Below are positions 46,415-56,583 of a DNA stretch of 64,000 nucleotides, in pieces. Both the position numbers and the translations under genes were made by a program. Below the pieces are notes generated by a model. The model searched no databases. It saw nothing but the letters and a program-made list of their open reading frames with translations, and had not been told where the DNA came from. The stretch's first letter is position 1, and every line of letters begins with the position of its first letter. The stretch is from NCBI GenBank assembly GCA_903642235.1, contig CAHJWL010000009.1:62001-126000 (forward strand), written 5' to 3'. The DNA is from Acidobacteriaceae bacterium (GTDB lineage: Bacteria > Acidobacteriota > Terriglobia > Terriglobales > Acidobacteriaceae).

Positions 46415-47971
46415 TTAGTCGAGGGCGTAGATGGCGAGGCCGCTGAGGAGCTTGGGGTAGAAGTCTGTGGACTTCTGGGGCATGACGTCGCCCGAGAGTG
46501 AGACTTCTTTCAGCTGGTCGAGGGTGATGGGTTTGATGAGGAAGGCGAGGTCGGCGGCGCCAGTCTGGACGAGGGTGACGGCTTCGCCGGCGTCGCGGAG
46601 GTAGGAGATGTTGCCGGTGGCCTTGATGCGTTCGGGTGTGAGGCCGAGCAGGTGGTCGAGGAGCACGGTGTGGAGCTCGGCGACCTCAAGCTGGCGCTGC
46701 TTGGGGCTGAGCGGGGCAAGGAGGGGGGCGACGGCTTCGGGCTTTGGCTGGAGGAGGTAGTTGCCAGCGAGGGTGACGGCAACGAAGGCGTGACCGGCCG
46801 TGGCGTTGAGGGCGGCGAGAAGCCGGGTAGCAGCCGCAGCGGCGGTTTCGACGATGGGTGCAGGCGAGACGGTGGGGTCAGTCTCGCCGAGCTGGGTGAC
46901 GGTGTAGAGGGCGGAGGCGCGGGTGAGGAAGTCGGGCGAGGAGAAGCCGCGAGCATTTCCAGACAGACTGGCGCTGCCGTCGGTGGGTCCGCCGTTTTCC
47001 TCAGGCAGGGTCACGGGCGCGCTTCCAAGACCGGTGACGACGCGGTGGGTGGGCAGGATGGTGATGCCGGGGGCGTCCATGTTGACGAAGGTCATCATCA
47101 TGGCGGCCTCGGGGAACGGGGGAGCGGCGAGGTTAGGACGCTGGTCCGAATCGATCAGGTTCGAGGGGGACTCGTCGTTTTCGTCGCGACGCTGGCCGAA
47201 GGGTAGGTTGAGCTGGGCGGAGCGCTCCTTGGCGTAGGCGACAGAGGTCTCGTAGCGGTGGTGACCGTCGGCGATGATGAGCTTCTTATCGCGCATGGCG
47301 GTAACAATGAGGTTGATGAGGGTGGGATCGGTGAGCTTCCAGACGCGGTGGACGACATCGTACTCGTCGGTGATGGTGAGGTCGGGCTGGGTGTGTGCCT
47401 GCCCGTCAGCATCCTGGGCGCCGCCGCTGCCGGCGCCGAAGATGAGCTTTTCGGCGGTGAAGGCGGGGTCGGAGTAGAGCATGTAGATCTGCTCGCAGTA
47501 GGCGCGGGTGGCTTTGAAGAGGGCGAGGCGGTCGGACTTGTGCTTGGGGAAGGTCTGCTCGTGGCGGTAGACGACCTGGTCGGCGTAGTCGTAGAGGTGG
47601 CCGAGGGCGATGAAGCCGCGACGCTCGCGGGTCTCTGAAGTTCCCGGAACGGCGTAGGTCTGCGAGTAACCGTAGAGGGCGGGCTCGGCCTCTTCGCGGA
47701 GGATCTCCTCGCGGCGCCAGCTGGCGAGATAGTTGGCGGCGCGGGTGTAGACGTTGCGGGCGCGCTCGCCGGACGGAAGGAAGTCCTGGGGCTCGGTGTC
47801 GGCGGGCTCGTGCTTGCCGAGGATGACGCGGATGAGGTTGTAGGGACTGAGCTCGTAGTAGCGCTGCTGCATGGCGGACGAGATCTTGTCGTAGGGCTGG
47901 GTGACGACGTCTTCCATGCGGACGCGGCTGGTGTCGTAGCGAAGGGCGCGGAAGGGGTAGATCTGGGCCAT
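46415..47971 (-). CDS. DUF1015 domain protein
   Basis: A 518-residue protein of the DUF1015 family: AQIYPFRALRYDTSRVRMED, VVTQPYDKIS, YDYADQVVYRHEQTFPKHKS, and the central IIADGHHRYETSVAYA, which resembles a ParB/sulfiredoxin-like catalytic HHR motif. Function is unknown, though distant relation to ParB-like serine kinases has been proposed for the fold. Compared with typical members (about 410) it has an insertion around 300-380 rich in Asp, Asn and Gly. The start at 47971 matches the family N-terminus; longer frame upstream is not needed. Confidence 0.85.
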   Translation of the reverse strand: MAQIYPFRALRYDTSRVRMEDVVTQPYDKISSAMQQRYYELSPYNLIRVILGKHEPADTEPQDFLPSGERARNVYTRAANYLASWRREEILREEAEPALYGYSQTYAVPGTSETRERRGFIALGHLYDYADQVVYRHEQTFPKHKSDRLALFKATRAYCEQIYMLYSDPAFTAEKLIFGAGSGGAQDADGQAHTQPDLTITDEYDVVHRVWKLTDPTLINLIVTAMRDKKLIIADGHHRYETSVAYAKERSAQLNLPFGQRRDENDESPSNLIDSDQRPNLAAPPFPEAAMMMTFVNMDAPGITILPTHRVVTGLGSAPVTLPEENGGPTDGSASLSGNARGFSSPDFLTRASALYTVTQLGETDPTVSPAPIVETAAAAATRLLAALNATAGHAFVAVTLAGNYLLQPKPEAVAPLLAPLSPKQRQLEVAELHTVLLDHLLGLTPERIKATGNISYLRDAGEAVTLVQTGAADLAFLIKPITLDQLKEVSLSGDVMPQKSTDFYPKLLSGLAIYALD

Positions 47972-48242
47972 GTGCGGGGGAGTTCCTTTGAGCTGGGTGC
48001 CTTTTCGGATTGTACGGGTGGGTGCAAGGGTGACCGTTGCTCCGGGATAGCGGCGCGCCGCCGAGAGCTGCTTGTCAGCCGCGCTCCGAAGAACAAGGAA
48101 CGCTCCCGAGTAAGTCACCGGGAAAGAAAAGCATCCGGGGTCGGAGATGGGAGTCTATCTAGACAGACCTGCAGGTACGTGTTGCGCTGCAGTGACTTGG
48201 CTGGTTGCCGGTTCTATCAGTGAAGCGGATGGGGAGTAGACG

Positions 48243-49823
48243 TTGGCGGATGAGCACGCGGAATGGAAACCTAAGTTCAACCCGTGGTTGATTGCGGCTA
48301 CGGTAGCACTGGCGGCCTTTATGGAGGTGTTGGATACCTCGATTGCCAACGTGGCGCTGCCACATATCTCCGGCAATCTCGGAGCGAGTCAGGACCAGGG
48401 AACGTGGGTGTTGACAAGCTACCTGGTCTCGAATGCAATCGTTCTGCCGCTGGGCGGGTGGGCGTCCAGCGTCATCGGGCGTAGGAACTTCTTTCAGCTC
48501 TGCATTGTGATCTTTACGGTTTCAAGTTTTCTCTGCGCGATCTCACCCAGCCTGCCGATCCTGCTGCTCGCGCGGGTGTTGCAAGGCATTGGCGGCGGCG
48601 GTCTGCAGCCGATGGCGCAGGCTATCATGGCGGACTCGTTCGAGCCGAAGAAGCGTGGGCAGGCATTTGCGCTGTATGGTCTGGTCGCGGTGCTTGCGCC
48701 ATCGATCGGGCCGACGTTGGGTGGATGGATCACCGATAACTACTCGTGGCGATGGATCTTTTACATCAATCTTCCAATCGGCCTTCTGGCGCTGCTTCTG
48801 GTACAGCGCATGGTGCAGGACCCGCCGTGGATCAAGGCTGACAGATCGAATCTGTTCCGGCTCGATTACGTCGGGCTTGGATTCCTGACGCTGGCGATGG
48901 GCGGCCTGCAGATCGCGCTTGATAAGGGTGAGGAGAACGACTGGTTTGCCAGCAATTTCATCCGTAGCTTTGCGCTCATGTTTGCCATCGGGATAGCCGG
49001 ATTCATCTATTGGGAGTGGAAGTCAAAGGCTCCGCTGATGAATCTCAAGCTCTTCAAGTTCAGAAACTTTGCGATCTGCTGCTTCCTGATGAGCCTTGTA
49101 GGCGGTGTGCTGAATGCATCCACGGTGTTACAGCCGCAGTTCCTGCAGGCCTTGCTGGGGTATACGGCGACGAACGCAGGCAAGGCGCTCACGGCCGGAG
49201 GCATTGCGCTGGTGATTGTTATGCCGGCTGCCGGCATTCTGACGGGTAAGTTCAGCGCGCGCAATCTGGCGGCGGCCGGCTTCGTCTTCTTCGCCTGCTC
49301 GTTCTACTACGCGGCAACGCATACGACGCTGCAGATGAGCTTCGGCTTTGCATCGTTCCTGCGGGTGCTGCAGATGCTGCCGATTCCGTTCTGTTTCATC
49401 TCGATCACAAATGCTGCGTATGTGGGTCTGCCGCGTGAGGCGAGCAACCAGGTCTCGGGCATCATCAACTTCATGCGGAACGTGGGCGGAAGCATCATGA
49501 TTGCGATCACGGGCGCGGCGGTGACGAATCGGGGGCTGTTTCATCAGGCGAGGCTGCAGGAGTCGATGCGGATGACGAATCCAGTCTTTGCCGAGCGGGC
49601 GCAGGGTCTCGCTGGAGCGCTCACGACGAGCGGAGGCGGGGCACAGGGCATGGGGGCGGCGCAGGCTTCCATCTACCAGCAACTGCAGCAGCAGGCAGGC
49701 GCGCTGGGCTACTCGGACATCTACATGGCGTTGTGCTGGATGAGCTGCGGGATGATTGCCCTGGCATTTCTGCTGAACAAGAACAAGCCCGGGGACGCGC
49801 CGAAGGATGCGGCCGCCCACTAG
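48243..49823 (+). CDS. MFS multidrug exporter (DHA2/EmrB-QacA family)
   Basis: A 526-residue polytopic transporter with about 14 membrane helices. Helix 1 carries FMEVLDTSIANVALPHISG, the DHA2 hallmark; WVLTSYLVSNAIVLPLGGWA and LLLARVLQGIGGGGLQPMAQ (motif C-like) follow, with an RG-R-N motif after helix 2 (VIGRRNFFQ). Such proteins pump drugs or anions against the proton gradient, often with a periplasmic adaptor, but no HlyD-type gene is beside it. The start is TTG at 48243, with GGGGAG 7 bases upstream; no ATG gives the complete first helix. Confidence 0.9.
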   Translation: MADEHAEWKPKFNPWLIAATVALAAFMEVLDTSIANVALPHISGNLGASQDQGTWVLTSYLVSNAIVLPLGGWASSVIGRRNFFQLCIVIFTVSSFLCAISPSLPILLLARVLQGIGGGGLQPMAQAIMADSFEPKKRGQAFALYGLVAVLAPSIGPTLGGWITDNYSWRWIFYINLPIGLLALLLVQRMVQDPPWIKADRSNLFRLDYVGLGFLTLAMGGLQIALDKGEENDWFASNFIRSFALMFAIGIAGFIYWEWKSKAPLMNLKLFKFRNFAICCFLMSLVGGVLNASTVLQPQFLQALLGYTATNAGKALTAGGIALVIVMPAAGILTGKFSARNLAAAGFVFFACSFYYAATHTTLQMSFGFASFLRVLQMLPIPFCFISITNAAYVGLPREASNQVSGIINFMRNVGGSIMIAITGAAVTNRGLFHQARLQESMRMTNPVFAERAQGLAGALTTSGGGAQGMGAAQASIYQQLQQQAGALGYSDIYMALCWMSCGMIALAFLLNKNKPGDAPKDAAAH

Positions 49824-50129
49824 GGGTTCAGAACGAGCTCTTATTTCGCAGTCTCTCGGGGCGTAGCGACGCGGCATGCGGAATGCCTGGTTGCACTGCA
49901 AACCGGCCTGGCTCAAAGGCTTGAGTACCTGCGTTTTGATAGGGCGACGGCACGGTGCACTCTGTTGGGGCACAAAAGGCGACTCGGGGTGTAGTCTGCG
50001 GGCAGGTGGCTCAGATTGGAGCGTTCCCGTGGCAGCATAGGGCGGGGTGAGCTGAAGAACGTACAGGCTTCGGTGGGGATCGCGACGACTGCCGAAAAGA
50101 ATACCGTCGCGAGTAGGCCGGGCCAGAGC
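49824..50129. other. Intergenic region without a gene
   Basis: About 305 bases between the exporter and the first VWFA gene. I see no coding frame with protein-like composition, no repeat and no RNA gene. The frame of the downstream gene is open back to a TTG at 50016, so part of this could be coding if that start is used. Confidence 0.35.
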
Positions 50130-51227
50130 ATGTGTGACGCACGAGAAGTATTTGGAGCGAAGAGCGCAAAGAGCCGGGTTACTCGCTGGGCGGTGCTCCT
50201 GGCATTTCTTGCCGGGCTGCTGATGACCGGGGCCCTGAGCCGCAGTGCATCCGCGCAGGAGAATCCGCTGGGCCAGGTCACGACCGATCCAGCGCCGCCC
50301 AAGCCGAAGTCAGCCGAAGAGCGGAAGCCGGTGGTGGACGGGACTGGACCTTCTGGAACGAATGCCGCGGAGCTGGCAACCAGTCGCAAGAACTCGCGGA
50401 TTCGTGTCGACGTGAATATGGTTCTGGTGCCGATGACGGTAACGGACCCGATGAATCGTCTGGTGACGGGGCTTGAGCGCGAGAACTTCCAGGTCATCGA
50501 AAACAACATGGTCCAGCAGGTGAAGAGCTTCTCCGTAGAAGATGCTCCCGTGTCGATCGGAATCGTCTTTGATCTGAGTGGGAGCATGAGCTCGAAGTTC
50601 GCCAGGGCGCGCAAGGCGCTGAGTGAGTTTCTGCGGACAAGTAATCCGCAGGACGAATACTTCGTCGTCGGCTTCAATGACCGGCCGGCGGTGATCGTTG
50701 ATTTCACCAGCGATGTCGAGGATGTCGAGGCGCGCATGGTCATGCTGAAGCCGGCGAACCGCACAGCGCTGATCGATGCGATCTACCTGGGCGCGAACAA
50801 GCTGCGGCAGGCCAAGTATGACCGCAAGGCGCTGCTGATTATCTCGGACGGCGGCGACAACCGCAGCCGCTATACGGAAAATGAGCTGCGGCGCGTGGTG
50901 AAGGAGAGCGACATGCAGCTCTACTCGATCGGCATTTTCGACCAGTACGCACCCACGCAGGAAGAGCAGCTGGGGCCGCTGCTTCTGACAGACATCTGCG
51001 AGATGACGGGCGGGCGCATGTTTCGGGTGTCGGATGTGGGCGATATGGGCGATATCGCGACGCGCATCTCAGCAGAGCTGCGGAACCAGTACGTGATCGG
51101 GTACCGGCCGAACAATATCAAGCATGACGGGAACTGGCGTAAATTGAAGGTGCGACTGCTGCCGCCGCCGGGTCTACCGCTGCTGGCTGTGCACTTTCGC
51201 CAGGGGTACTATGCACCGTCGGACTAG
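50130..51227 (+). CDS. Secreted VWFA domain protein, acidobacterial type (first of pair)
   Basis: About 365 residues with an N-terminal export helix (TRWAVLLAFLAGLLMTGALS) ending near SASAQ. The mature part has a short beta domain (RIRVDVNMVLVPMTVTDPMN, then LERENFQVIENN, the usual pre-VWA segment of the acidobacterial VWFA-related family) and a von Willebrand A domain with an intact MIDAS, DLSGSM, and ISDGGDN. The C-terminus ends RQGYYAPSD. MIDAS residues suggest metal-dependent ligand binding outside the cell. The start is uncertain: ATG at 50130 is used, but the frame is open to 50016. It overlaps the next gene by 17 bases. Confidence 0.88.
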   Translation: MCDAREVFGAKSAKSRVTRWAVLLAFLAGLLMTGALSRSASAQENPLGQVTTDPAPPKPKSAEERKPVVDGTGPSGTNAAELATSRKNSRIRVDVNMVLVPMTVTDPMNRLVTGLERENFQVIENNMVQQVKSFSVEDAPVSIGIVFDLSGSMSSKFARARKALSEFLRTSNPQDEYFVVGFNDRPAVIVDFTSDVEDVEARMVMLKPANRTALIDAIYLGANKLRQAKYDRKALLIISDGGDNRSRYTENELRRVVKESDMQLYSIGIFDQYAPTQEEQLGPLLLTDICEMTGGRMFRVSDVGDMGDIATRISAELRNQYVIGYRPNNIKHDGNWRKLKVRLLPPPGLPLLAVHFRQGYYAPSD

Positions 51228-52335
51228 ATGGGCTTCTGTGGCGTTATTTTTGACGCTGCTGGGGTACGGGGTTTGCGCGCCGGCTCAAAGTGCGGCTCAG
51301 GGACAAAGTGGGCAGCAGCCTTCCTTGACGGTCGATCGCGATCCGGTTGAGTCTCCCGACCCCGATCTTCCCTCGCCGGCAGCAGCGACCCAGACCCAGC
51401 CTACGGGCCAGACAGCGCAGGAGCTGGCACGGGAGAACGGCCGCTACACGCTGCGGCAGGATGCGTATGAGGTCCGGCTGAACGCGACAGTGATCGATGG
51501 CAGTGGCCGATCGATCCTGGACCTCACGAAGGATGCCTTCCATGTCTACGAAGACGGCGTGCCGCAGACAATCGGCTCTTTCCGGCATGAGGATCTGCCG
51601 GTCTCGCTGGGAATCCTGATTGACAGCTCCGGGTCGATGTACGACAAGAAGCAGGCGGTTGAACAGGCGTCGCTCAACCTGATCAAGCTGTCGAATCCGC
51701 AGGATGAGGCGTTCCTGGTGGATTTTTCCTGGGAGGCGTTCATCGACCAGGACTTTACCAGCGACATCAACAAGCTGCAGCAGGGGCTCGGCTACATCAA
51801 GGCAAGCGGCGGCACGGCGATGTATGACGCGCTTGTAGCCAGCGCGGACTACCTGGCGAAGAACGCAAAGAAGCCGAAGCAGGTGCTGCTGGTCGTCACG
51901 GACGGTGAAGATAATGCGTCCAGCGCGACGCTCGAGCAGGCGATTCGCAAGATTCAGGATCTGGATGGGCCGGTTATTTACTGCATCGGCCTGCTGTTCG
52001 GGTCGGATACGGACAAGCGTGAGGCGCGCCATGCGCAGCGCGTCCTGCAGACCTTGAGCGACCAGACGGGCGGGCTCTCCTACTTCCCGAAGTCGGTGAA
52101 AGAGGTCGATGCGATCACGGCGGAGGTTGCGCAGGATATCCGGACGCAGTACTCGATTGCCTATCGGTCGACGAAGTCGCCCACGCTCGGCGGCTATCGA
52201 CAGATCCACGTCGATGCGAAGGAGAAGGGCTACAGCAAGCTGCAGGTGCGAACGCGGACTGGTTATTACCCGAAGGTGGCGGCCGACAGCGAGGCCGCGC
52301 CACCCGCGATGGGAAGTGGAAGCGGACGAAAGTAG
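51211..52335 (+). CDS. Secreted VWFA domain protein, acidobacterial type (second of pair)
   Basis: A 374-residue paralogue of the preceding protein, with the same layout: an export helix ending near CAPAQSA (22-28), a Pro/Gln-rich spacer, a beta segment (YEVRLNATVIDGSGRSILDL, then AFHVYEDG), and a VWA domain with MIDAS D138-S-S140-G-S142 and VTDGEDN. The C-terminus reads RTRTGYYP, matching RQGYYAP in its neighbour. The 17-base overlap with the upstream gene means the two are translated together, which suggests they act together, perhaps as a heterodimeric surface binding module. No ligand is known. Confidence 0.9.
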   Translation: MHRRTRWASVALFLTLLGYGVCAPAQSAAQGQSGQQPSLTVDRDPVESPDPDLPSPAAATQTQPTGQTAQELARENGRYTLRQDAYEVRLNATVIDGSGRSILDLTKDAFHVYEDGVPQTIGSFRHEDLPVSLGILIDSSGSMYDKKQAVEQASLNLIKLSNPQDEAFLVDFSWEAFIDQDFTSDINKLQQGLGYIKASGGTAMYDALVASADYLAKNAKKPKQVLLVVTDGEDNASSATLEQAIRKIQDLDGPVIYCIGLLFGSDTDKREARHAQRVLQTLSDQTGGLSYFPKSVKEVDAITAEVAQDIRTQYSIAYRSTKSPTLGGYRQIHVDAKEKGYSKLQVRTRTGYYPKVAADSEAAPPAMGSGSGRK

Positions 52336-52504
52336 CGGCTTCAGTCTCTCCCGCGAACGGCACGTTACCGGCGCTCGCTCATGGGAAGAAAGCGCTTGCG
52401 AGCCGGCAGGGCGACAGGTATAAACACCTCATTCTTTCTTCTCCAGCGGCTCTGCGTGCGTCGAGCAGGGCGACTGGCTGAAGCTGTCGGACTGCTCTCT
52501 CGCC

Positions 52505-54538
52505 ATGTCGCCATCTCAGCACGTCCAGAAGACCAGCCGACGAGCCCACCCCCGGGTACGTCTTTTGATCGGGCTATTCCTCGCGGTATTCTTCGGGCTC
52601 TGTGCGGGACTGCCCGCGGCCGCTACGAAGGTTGAGTCCGTTCCGGACTGGGTGAAAGCCGCCGCATCACAGACGCTGCCGAAATACTCTGACCGAACCA
52701 ACGCAGTGGTGCTTCGCGATGACAGAACTGTGTCTGTCGGAGCGGACGGGCGAGCGACCGAGCACCGCCGGCGCGTCGTGAAGATCCTTCGCCCGCAGGG
52801 CCGTGAGGATGCCCGCATCTTTCTCCCCTTCGACTCCGAGACCAAGCTGACGGATCTGCATGTCTGGAGCATCGGACCTGATGGTCACGAGTACACTCTC
52901 CGGGACAAGGAGATCGGGGAGGTGGGTTTTCCCGGACAGGGCAGCCTCTATATGGATCTGCATGCACGGGTTGCCGAGGCTCCAGGGCGGGATCCGGGCG
53001 GCATTGTGGCCTATGAGTACGACCAGCGCTCGCATGCGTATGTGAACGAGACCACATGGCACTTTCAGAGCGAAATTCCTGCTCTCGCGCAGAGTTTTAC
53101 GCTGGAACTACCGGCCGGTTACAGCTTCGGCTCGGTGTGGTCGCACCATGAGCCAGTGAAGCCGGCGGATCTGGAACATATGCGCTGGCGCTGGGAGCTG
53201 AAGGATGTTCCCGCGATCGACCTGGACGATATGGCATACACGCCAGATGAGGCGGCTCTGGCAGGCCGTGTCACCGTGCACTACGCCGGTTCAGCCACGG
53301 CTGCACCGGTCGGCGATACATGGAAGAGTGTGGGGCAGTGGTACCGGACGCTGGAGTCCAACCGACTGGACGCAACCCCGGAGATCGCGGCCAAGGCGAA
53401 GGATCTCGCGGGCGCCTCGCCCGACTTCTACACGCGGGTGGAGCCGGTGGCGGAGTTCGTGCAGCGGCAGATCCGCTACTTCGTCATCGAGATGGGAATC
53501 GGCGGCTACCAACCACACGCCGCGGCGGAGATCTTCCGCAATCGCTATGGCGACTGCAAGGACAAGGCGACGCTGCTCTCGGCGATGCTGTCGTCAATCG
53601 GCGTGCACTCCGCGCTGATGATGGTCGATGACCGGCGCGGCGCGATTGATCCAAAGGCGCCGTCTATTCTGGCCGATCACATGGTCACGGCGATCGAAGT
53701 TCCAGAGGGGTACCGGTCGCCGAAGTTGCGGAGCGTCATTACCGCGGCCTCGGGCAAGCGGTACCTCATCTTCGATCCCACATGGGAGAAGACGCCGTTC
53801 GGACAGCTGGAACATGAGCTGCAAGGAAGCTACGGTGTGCTGATGGAAGGGGACCAGAGCGAGATTGTGGCCCTTCCCGTACTCTCTCCGGATCTGAACT
53901 CGATCCGCCGCTCGGCGACCTTCCGGCTGACTGCCGAAGGTGTGCTGCAGGGACGGGTGACAGAGAAGCGATACGGCGACTCCGCCTCCATGCGTCGCTA
54001 CCTCTATGAAAGAGAGGACGCGCAGCAGCAGGAGCAGTTCCTTGGCCGAGTGCTCCGCCAGGACTTTGCAAGCTTCTCTGTCGCCGACTTCAAACAGGAA
54101 AATCTCGGTGCGCTGCACCAGGATCTGACGACGAGCTTCGACCTGACAGCGCAGCACTTCGCGCGCCAGATGGGTCAGATGTTGATGGTGCGGCCGCGTG
54201 TCTTTGGCACCGAGGATCTGCGACCCAGCGTGCGGCGCCAGCCGGGCCCGCGGCAGGTGCCGATCGACCTGGTGGAGACCGTGCAGGCCCAGGACGACTT
54301 CGAGATCAAGCTGCCGGCCGGCTACACGGCCGAGGAGTTGCCGGAACCTGTCTCTCTGACGCTCGACTTTGCAAGCTACGAAAGTGCAACAACGCTGCTG
54401 GGAGACACCCTGCACTTTCACCGGTCGTATACCGTCCGGCAGGTTCTGCTGCCGGCCGAGAGATTTGCCGACCTTGAACGGCTTGCCGCCGTCATTGCCA
54501 CGGATGAACAGAGCAATGCGATTTTGAAGAAGCTTTGA
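52505..54538 (+). CDS. DUF3857 / transglutaminase-like secreted protein (active-site intact)
   Basis: A 677-residue exported protein: signal helix at about 19-40, an N-terminal DUF3857 beta domain (about 60-230), a transglutaminase-core domain with Cys351 in RYGDCKDKATLLSAML, His392 in ADHMVTAIEV and Asp424 in IFDPTWE, and a C-terminal beta domain (about 470-677). The complete Cys-His-Asp triad means it could act as a protease or transglutaminase-like enzyme on peptides or wall material in the periplasm. It is followed 25 bases later by a paralogue lacking the triad, and preceded by the VWFA pair. Confidence 0.9.
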   Translation: MSPSQHVQKTSRRAHPRVRLLIGLFLAVFFGLCAGLPAAATKVESVPDWVKAAASQTLPKYSDRTNAVVLRDDRTVSVGADGRATEHRRRVVKILRPQGREDARIFLPFDSETKLTDLHVWSIGPDGHEYTLRDKEIGEVGFPGQGSLYMDLHARVAEAPGRDPGGIVAYEYDQRSHAYVNETTWHFQSEIPALAQSFTLELPAGYSFGSVWSHHEPVKPADLEHMRWRWELKDVPAIDLDDMAYTPDEAALAGRVTVHYAGSATAAPVGDTWKSVGQWYRTLESNRLDATPEIAAKAKDLAGASPDFYTRVEPVAEFVQRQIRYFVIEMGIGGYQPHAAAEIFRNRYGDCKDKATLLSAMLSSIGVHSALMMVDDRRGAIDPKAPSILADHMVTAIEVPEGYRSPKLRSVITAASGKRYLIFDPTWEKTPFGQLEHELQGSYGVLMEGDQSEIVALPVLSPDLNSIRRSATFRLTAEGVLQGRVTEKRYGDSASMRRYLYEREDAQQQEQFLGRVLRQDFASFSVADFKQENLGALHQDLTTSFDLTAQHFARQMGQMLMVRPRVFGTEDLRPSVRRQPGPRQVPIDLVETVQAQDDFEIKLPAGYTAEELPEPVSLTLDFASYESATTLLGDTLHFHRSYTVRQVLLPAERFADLERLAAVIATDEQSNAILKKL

Positions 54539-54563
54539 CCACTTTCCTACGCCAAGGATCTGT

Positions 54564-56573
54564 ATGCCGATATCACGACTTGCCGTCTCTCTGACCCTGG
54601 TAGCCTGCCTTGCGGGATCGATGCGATCAGCATGGGGCGCCGATCCATGGACTCCGCCCACACCGGAGGAGCTCTCCATGACTTCATCCCCGCAGGCGCC
54701 GGGAGCGCGGGCAATTTATCTCTTCCGCGAGCAGATCACCGAGGATGCGCTGCACATGTACAGCGTGCACGTCCGAATCAAGGTGCTGACCGAGGCCGGA
54801 AAGGACCTGGCCAACGTGGAGCTCAGCTACGCGCATGGTGGTCGGGGCCAGCTGAACCTCGATGAGGTAGGCGGCCGGACGATCCATCCGGATGGAACTG
54901 TGGTGGCCTTCACAGGAAAGCCTTATGAGAAGCTGGTCGGCAAGGTCAACGAAGCAAAGTACATGGCCAAGGTCTTCAGCCTGCCGGATGTCACCGTGGG
55001 CAGCATCCTCGAATATCACTACAAGCTGCGCTACGACGATCACTACTACATCTCACCGGACTGGTATATCCAGGAGGATCTCTTTACCCGCAAGGTCCAT
55101 TTCCTCTGGAAACCGACAGATGCCGAGTTGCTGACAAACGACGACCGCGGCCAGCTCACCAGCCACGTCGCCTGGACGCCGATTCTGCCGGCAGGCATCG
55201 ACGTGCACCAGGAGCGCGGGGCAAACGGTCGGCTGACACTGGAACTCTCGGCCAACGACATTCCTGCGATCGCGCGGGAAGAGCACATGCCGCCCTTGAA
55301 CAGCTTCACCTATCGCGTTCTTTTCTACTACACGCCCTACCGCGGAATGGACGATTACTGGAAGAACGAAGGCAAGTACTGGGCAAGGCGGCGGGACAAG
55401 TTTATCGGGCCCGGACCCGCGGTTCGAGCAGCCGTGCAGGAGATGGTGAAGGGCAGCGATGCTCCGGAGCAGAAGCTGCGCACGATCTATGCCGCAACGC
55501 AGAAGCTCGAGAACTCAGATCTGACGCGAGGACACTCCGCAAGCGAGGACAAGGCGCAGGGTCTCGGGGAGATTCATACGACCGACGATATTCTGCGTCG
55601 GAAGCGGGGCTCCGGCGACCAGTTGACGGCATTGTTTGTAGCCATGGCGCGCGCCGCGGGAATGAAGGCTTACCTGATGGGCGTGACGAACCGGGAGCGC
55701 AGCTTCTTCTACCCGGCCTATCTCAGCACACAACAGCTGGATGACGATATCGCGATCGTGAACTATGACGGCAAGGATCACTTCTATGATCCAGGCGTAC
55801 GCTTCTGCCCCTTTGAACATCTCGCCTGGCAGCACACGCGAACCTCCGGCATTCGGCAGGTGGAAGGCGGTGCCGTCCTGACTGAGACCAGGACGGAGGC
55901 GTACAAGACATCGCAGTTGAAGCGGGTGGCCGATCTGACGATGGATGACCATGGCGTAGTGAGCGGATCGATTCTGGTTACGTACTCCGGAATACCGGCA
56001 ATGCGCTGGCGCCAGCTCTCGGTGAGTTCGGATGAAGCGGCGGTGCGGCACGATCTGGTGGAACAGGTGGGGTCGCTGCTGCCGGGCGGTATGCAGCTGA
56101 CGATCGCGTCGATCTCGGCTCTGGACGACTATGAGAAGCCGCTGATCGTGAAGTTCAATGTAAATGGACCGATCGGATCACCTGCCGGAAAGCGCTTGCT
56201 GGTGCCTGGCGCGCTGTTTGAAAGCAATCGCAGGACTATGTTTTCGAGTGAGAAGCGGCAGCAGGCAGTGGACTTCGACTACGGTCTGCTGATTCAGGAC
56301 GCGGTTCGCATCAAGCTGCCAAAGACACTGGCTGTTGAGTCTCTGCCGAACGAGGCAACGGCCGACTTCCAGAAGTTAGCTGGCTTCAACATGACTGCCG
56401 AGAACACTGCTGGAGCCTTCACGATGCGCCGCAACTACGCGCTGGGGGAGTTCTTCTTCAAGCCGTCGGAGTACACGGATCTGCGCAAGTTCTTTCTCAC
56501 GATGGAGGCCGCCGACCAGCAGAGTGTCGTGCTGAAGCAGGCAGCGCCGGCTGAGTCAAAGGGCGGCCAGTAG
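54564..56573 (+). CDS. DUF3857 / transglutaminase-like protein, triad lost
   Basis: A 669-residue exported paralogue of the preceding protein, with a signal peptide ending near SAWGAD. The DUF3857 domain is present (VHVRIKVLTEAGKDLANVEL, SILEYHYKLRYDDHYYIS). In the transglutaminase core the expected GDCKD is RGSGDQLTALFVAMARAAG: position 351 is Gly instead of Cys. The next His is replaced too (QLDDDIAIVNYDGK), while the Asp region (FYDPGVRF) remains. It is thus probably not a cysteine hydrolase. It may bind or regulate the active partner encoded just before it. Confidence 0.85.
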   Translation: MPISRLAVSLTLVACLAGSMRSAWGADPWTPPTPEELSMTSSPQAPGARAIYLFREQITEDALHMYSVHVRIKVLTEAGKDLANVELSYAHGGRGQLNLDEVGGRTIHPDGTVVAFTGKPYEKLVGKVNEAKYMAKVFSLPDVTVGSILEYHYKLRYDDHYYISPDWYIQEDLFTRKVHFLWKPTDAELLTNDDRGQLTSHVAWTPILPAGIDVHQERGANGRLTLELSANDIPAIAREEHMPPLNSFTYRVLFYYTPYRGMDDYWKNEGKYWARRRDKFIGPGPAVRAAVQEMVKGSDAPEQKLRTIYAATQKLENSDLTRGHSASEDKAQGLGEIHTTDDILRRKRGSGDQLTALFVAMARAAGMKAYLMGVTNRERSFFYPAYLSTQQLDDDIAIVNYDGKDHFYDPGVRFCPFEHLAWQHTRTSGIRQVEGGAVLTETRTEAYKTSQLKRVADLTMDDHGVVSGSILVTYSGIPAMRWRQLSVSSDEAAVRHDLVEQVGSLLPGGMQLTIASISALDDYEKPLIVKFNVNGPIGSPAGKRLLVPGALFESNRRTMFSSEKRQQAVDFDYGLLIQDAVRIKLPKTLAVESLPNEATADFQKLAGFNMTAENTAGAFTMRRNYALGEFFFKPSEYTDLRKFFLTMEAADQQSVVLKQAAPAESKGGQ

Positions 56574-56583
56574 GTCAGATCAC

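Noticed and set aside
53594-54679. 361-codon minus-strand frame opposite the first DUF3857 gene
   Set aside because: No motif or ribosome site; antisense to a gene with a clear transglutaminase triad.
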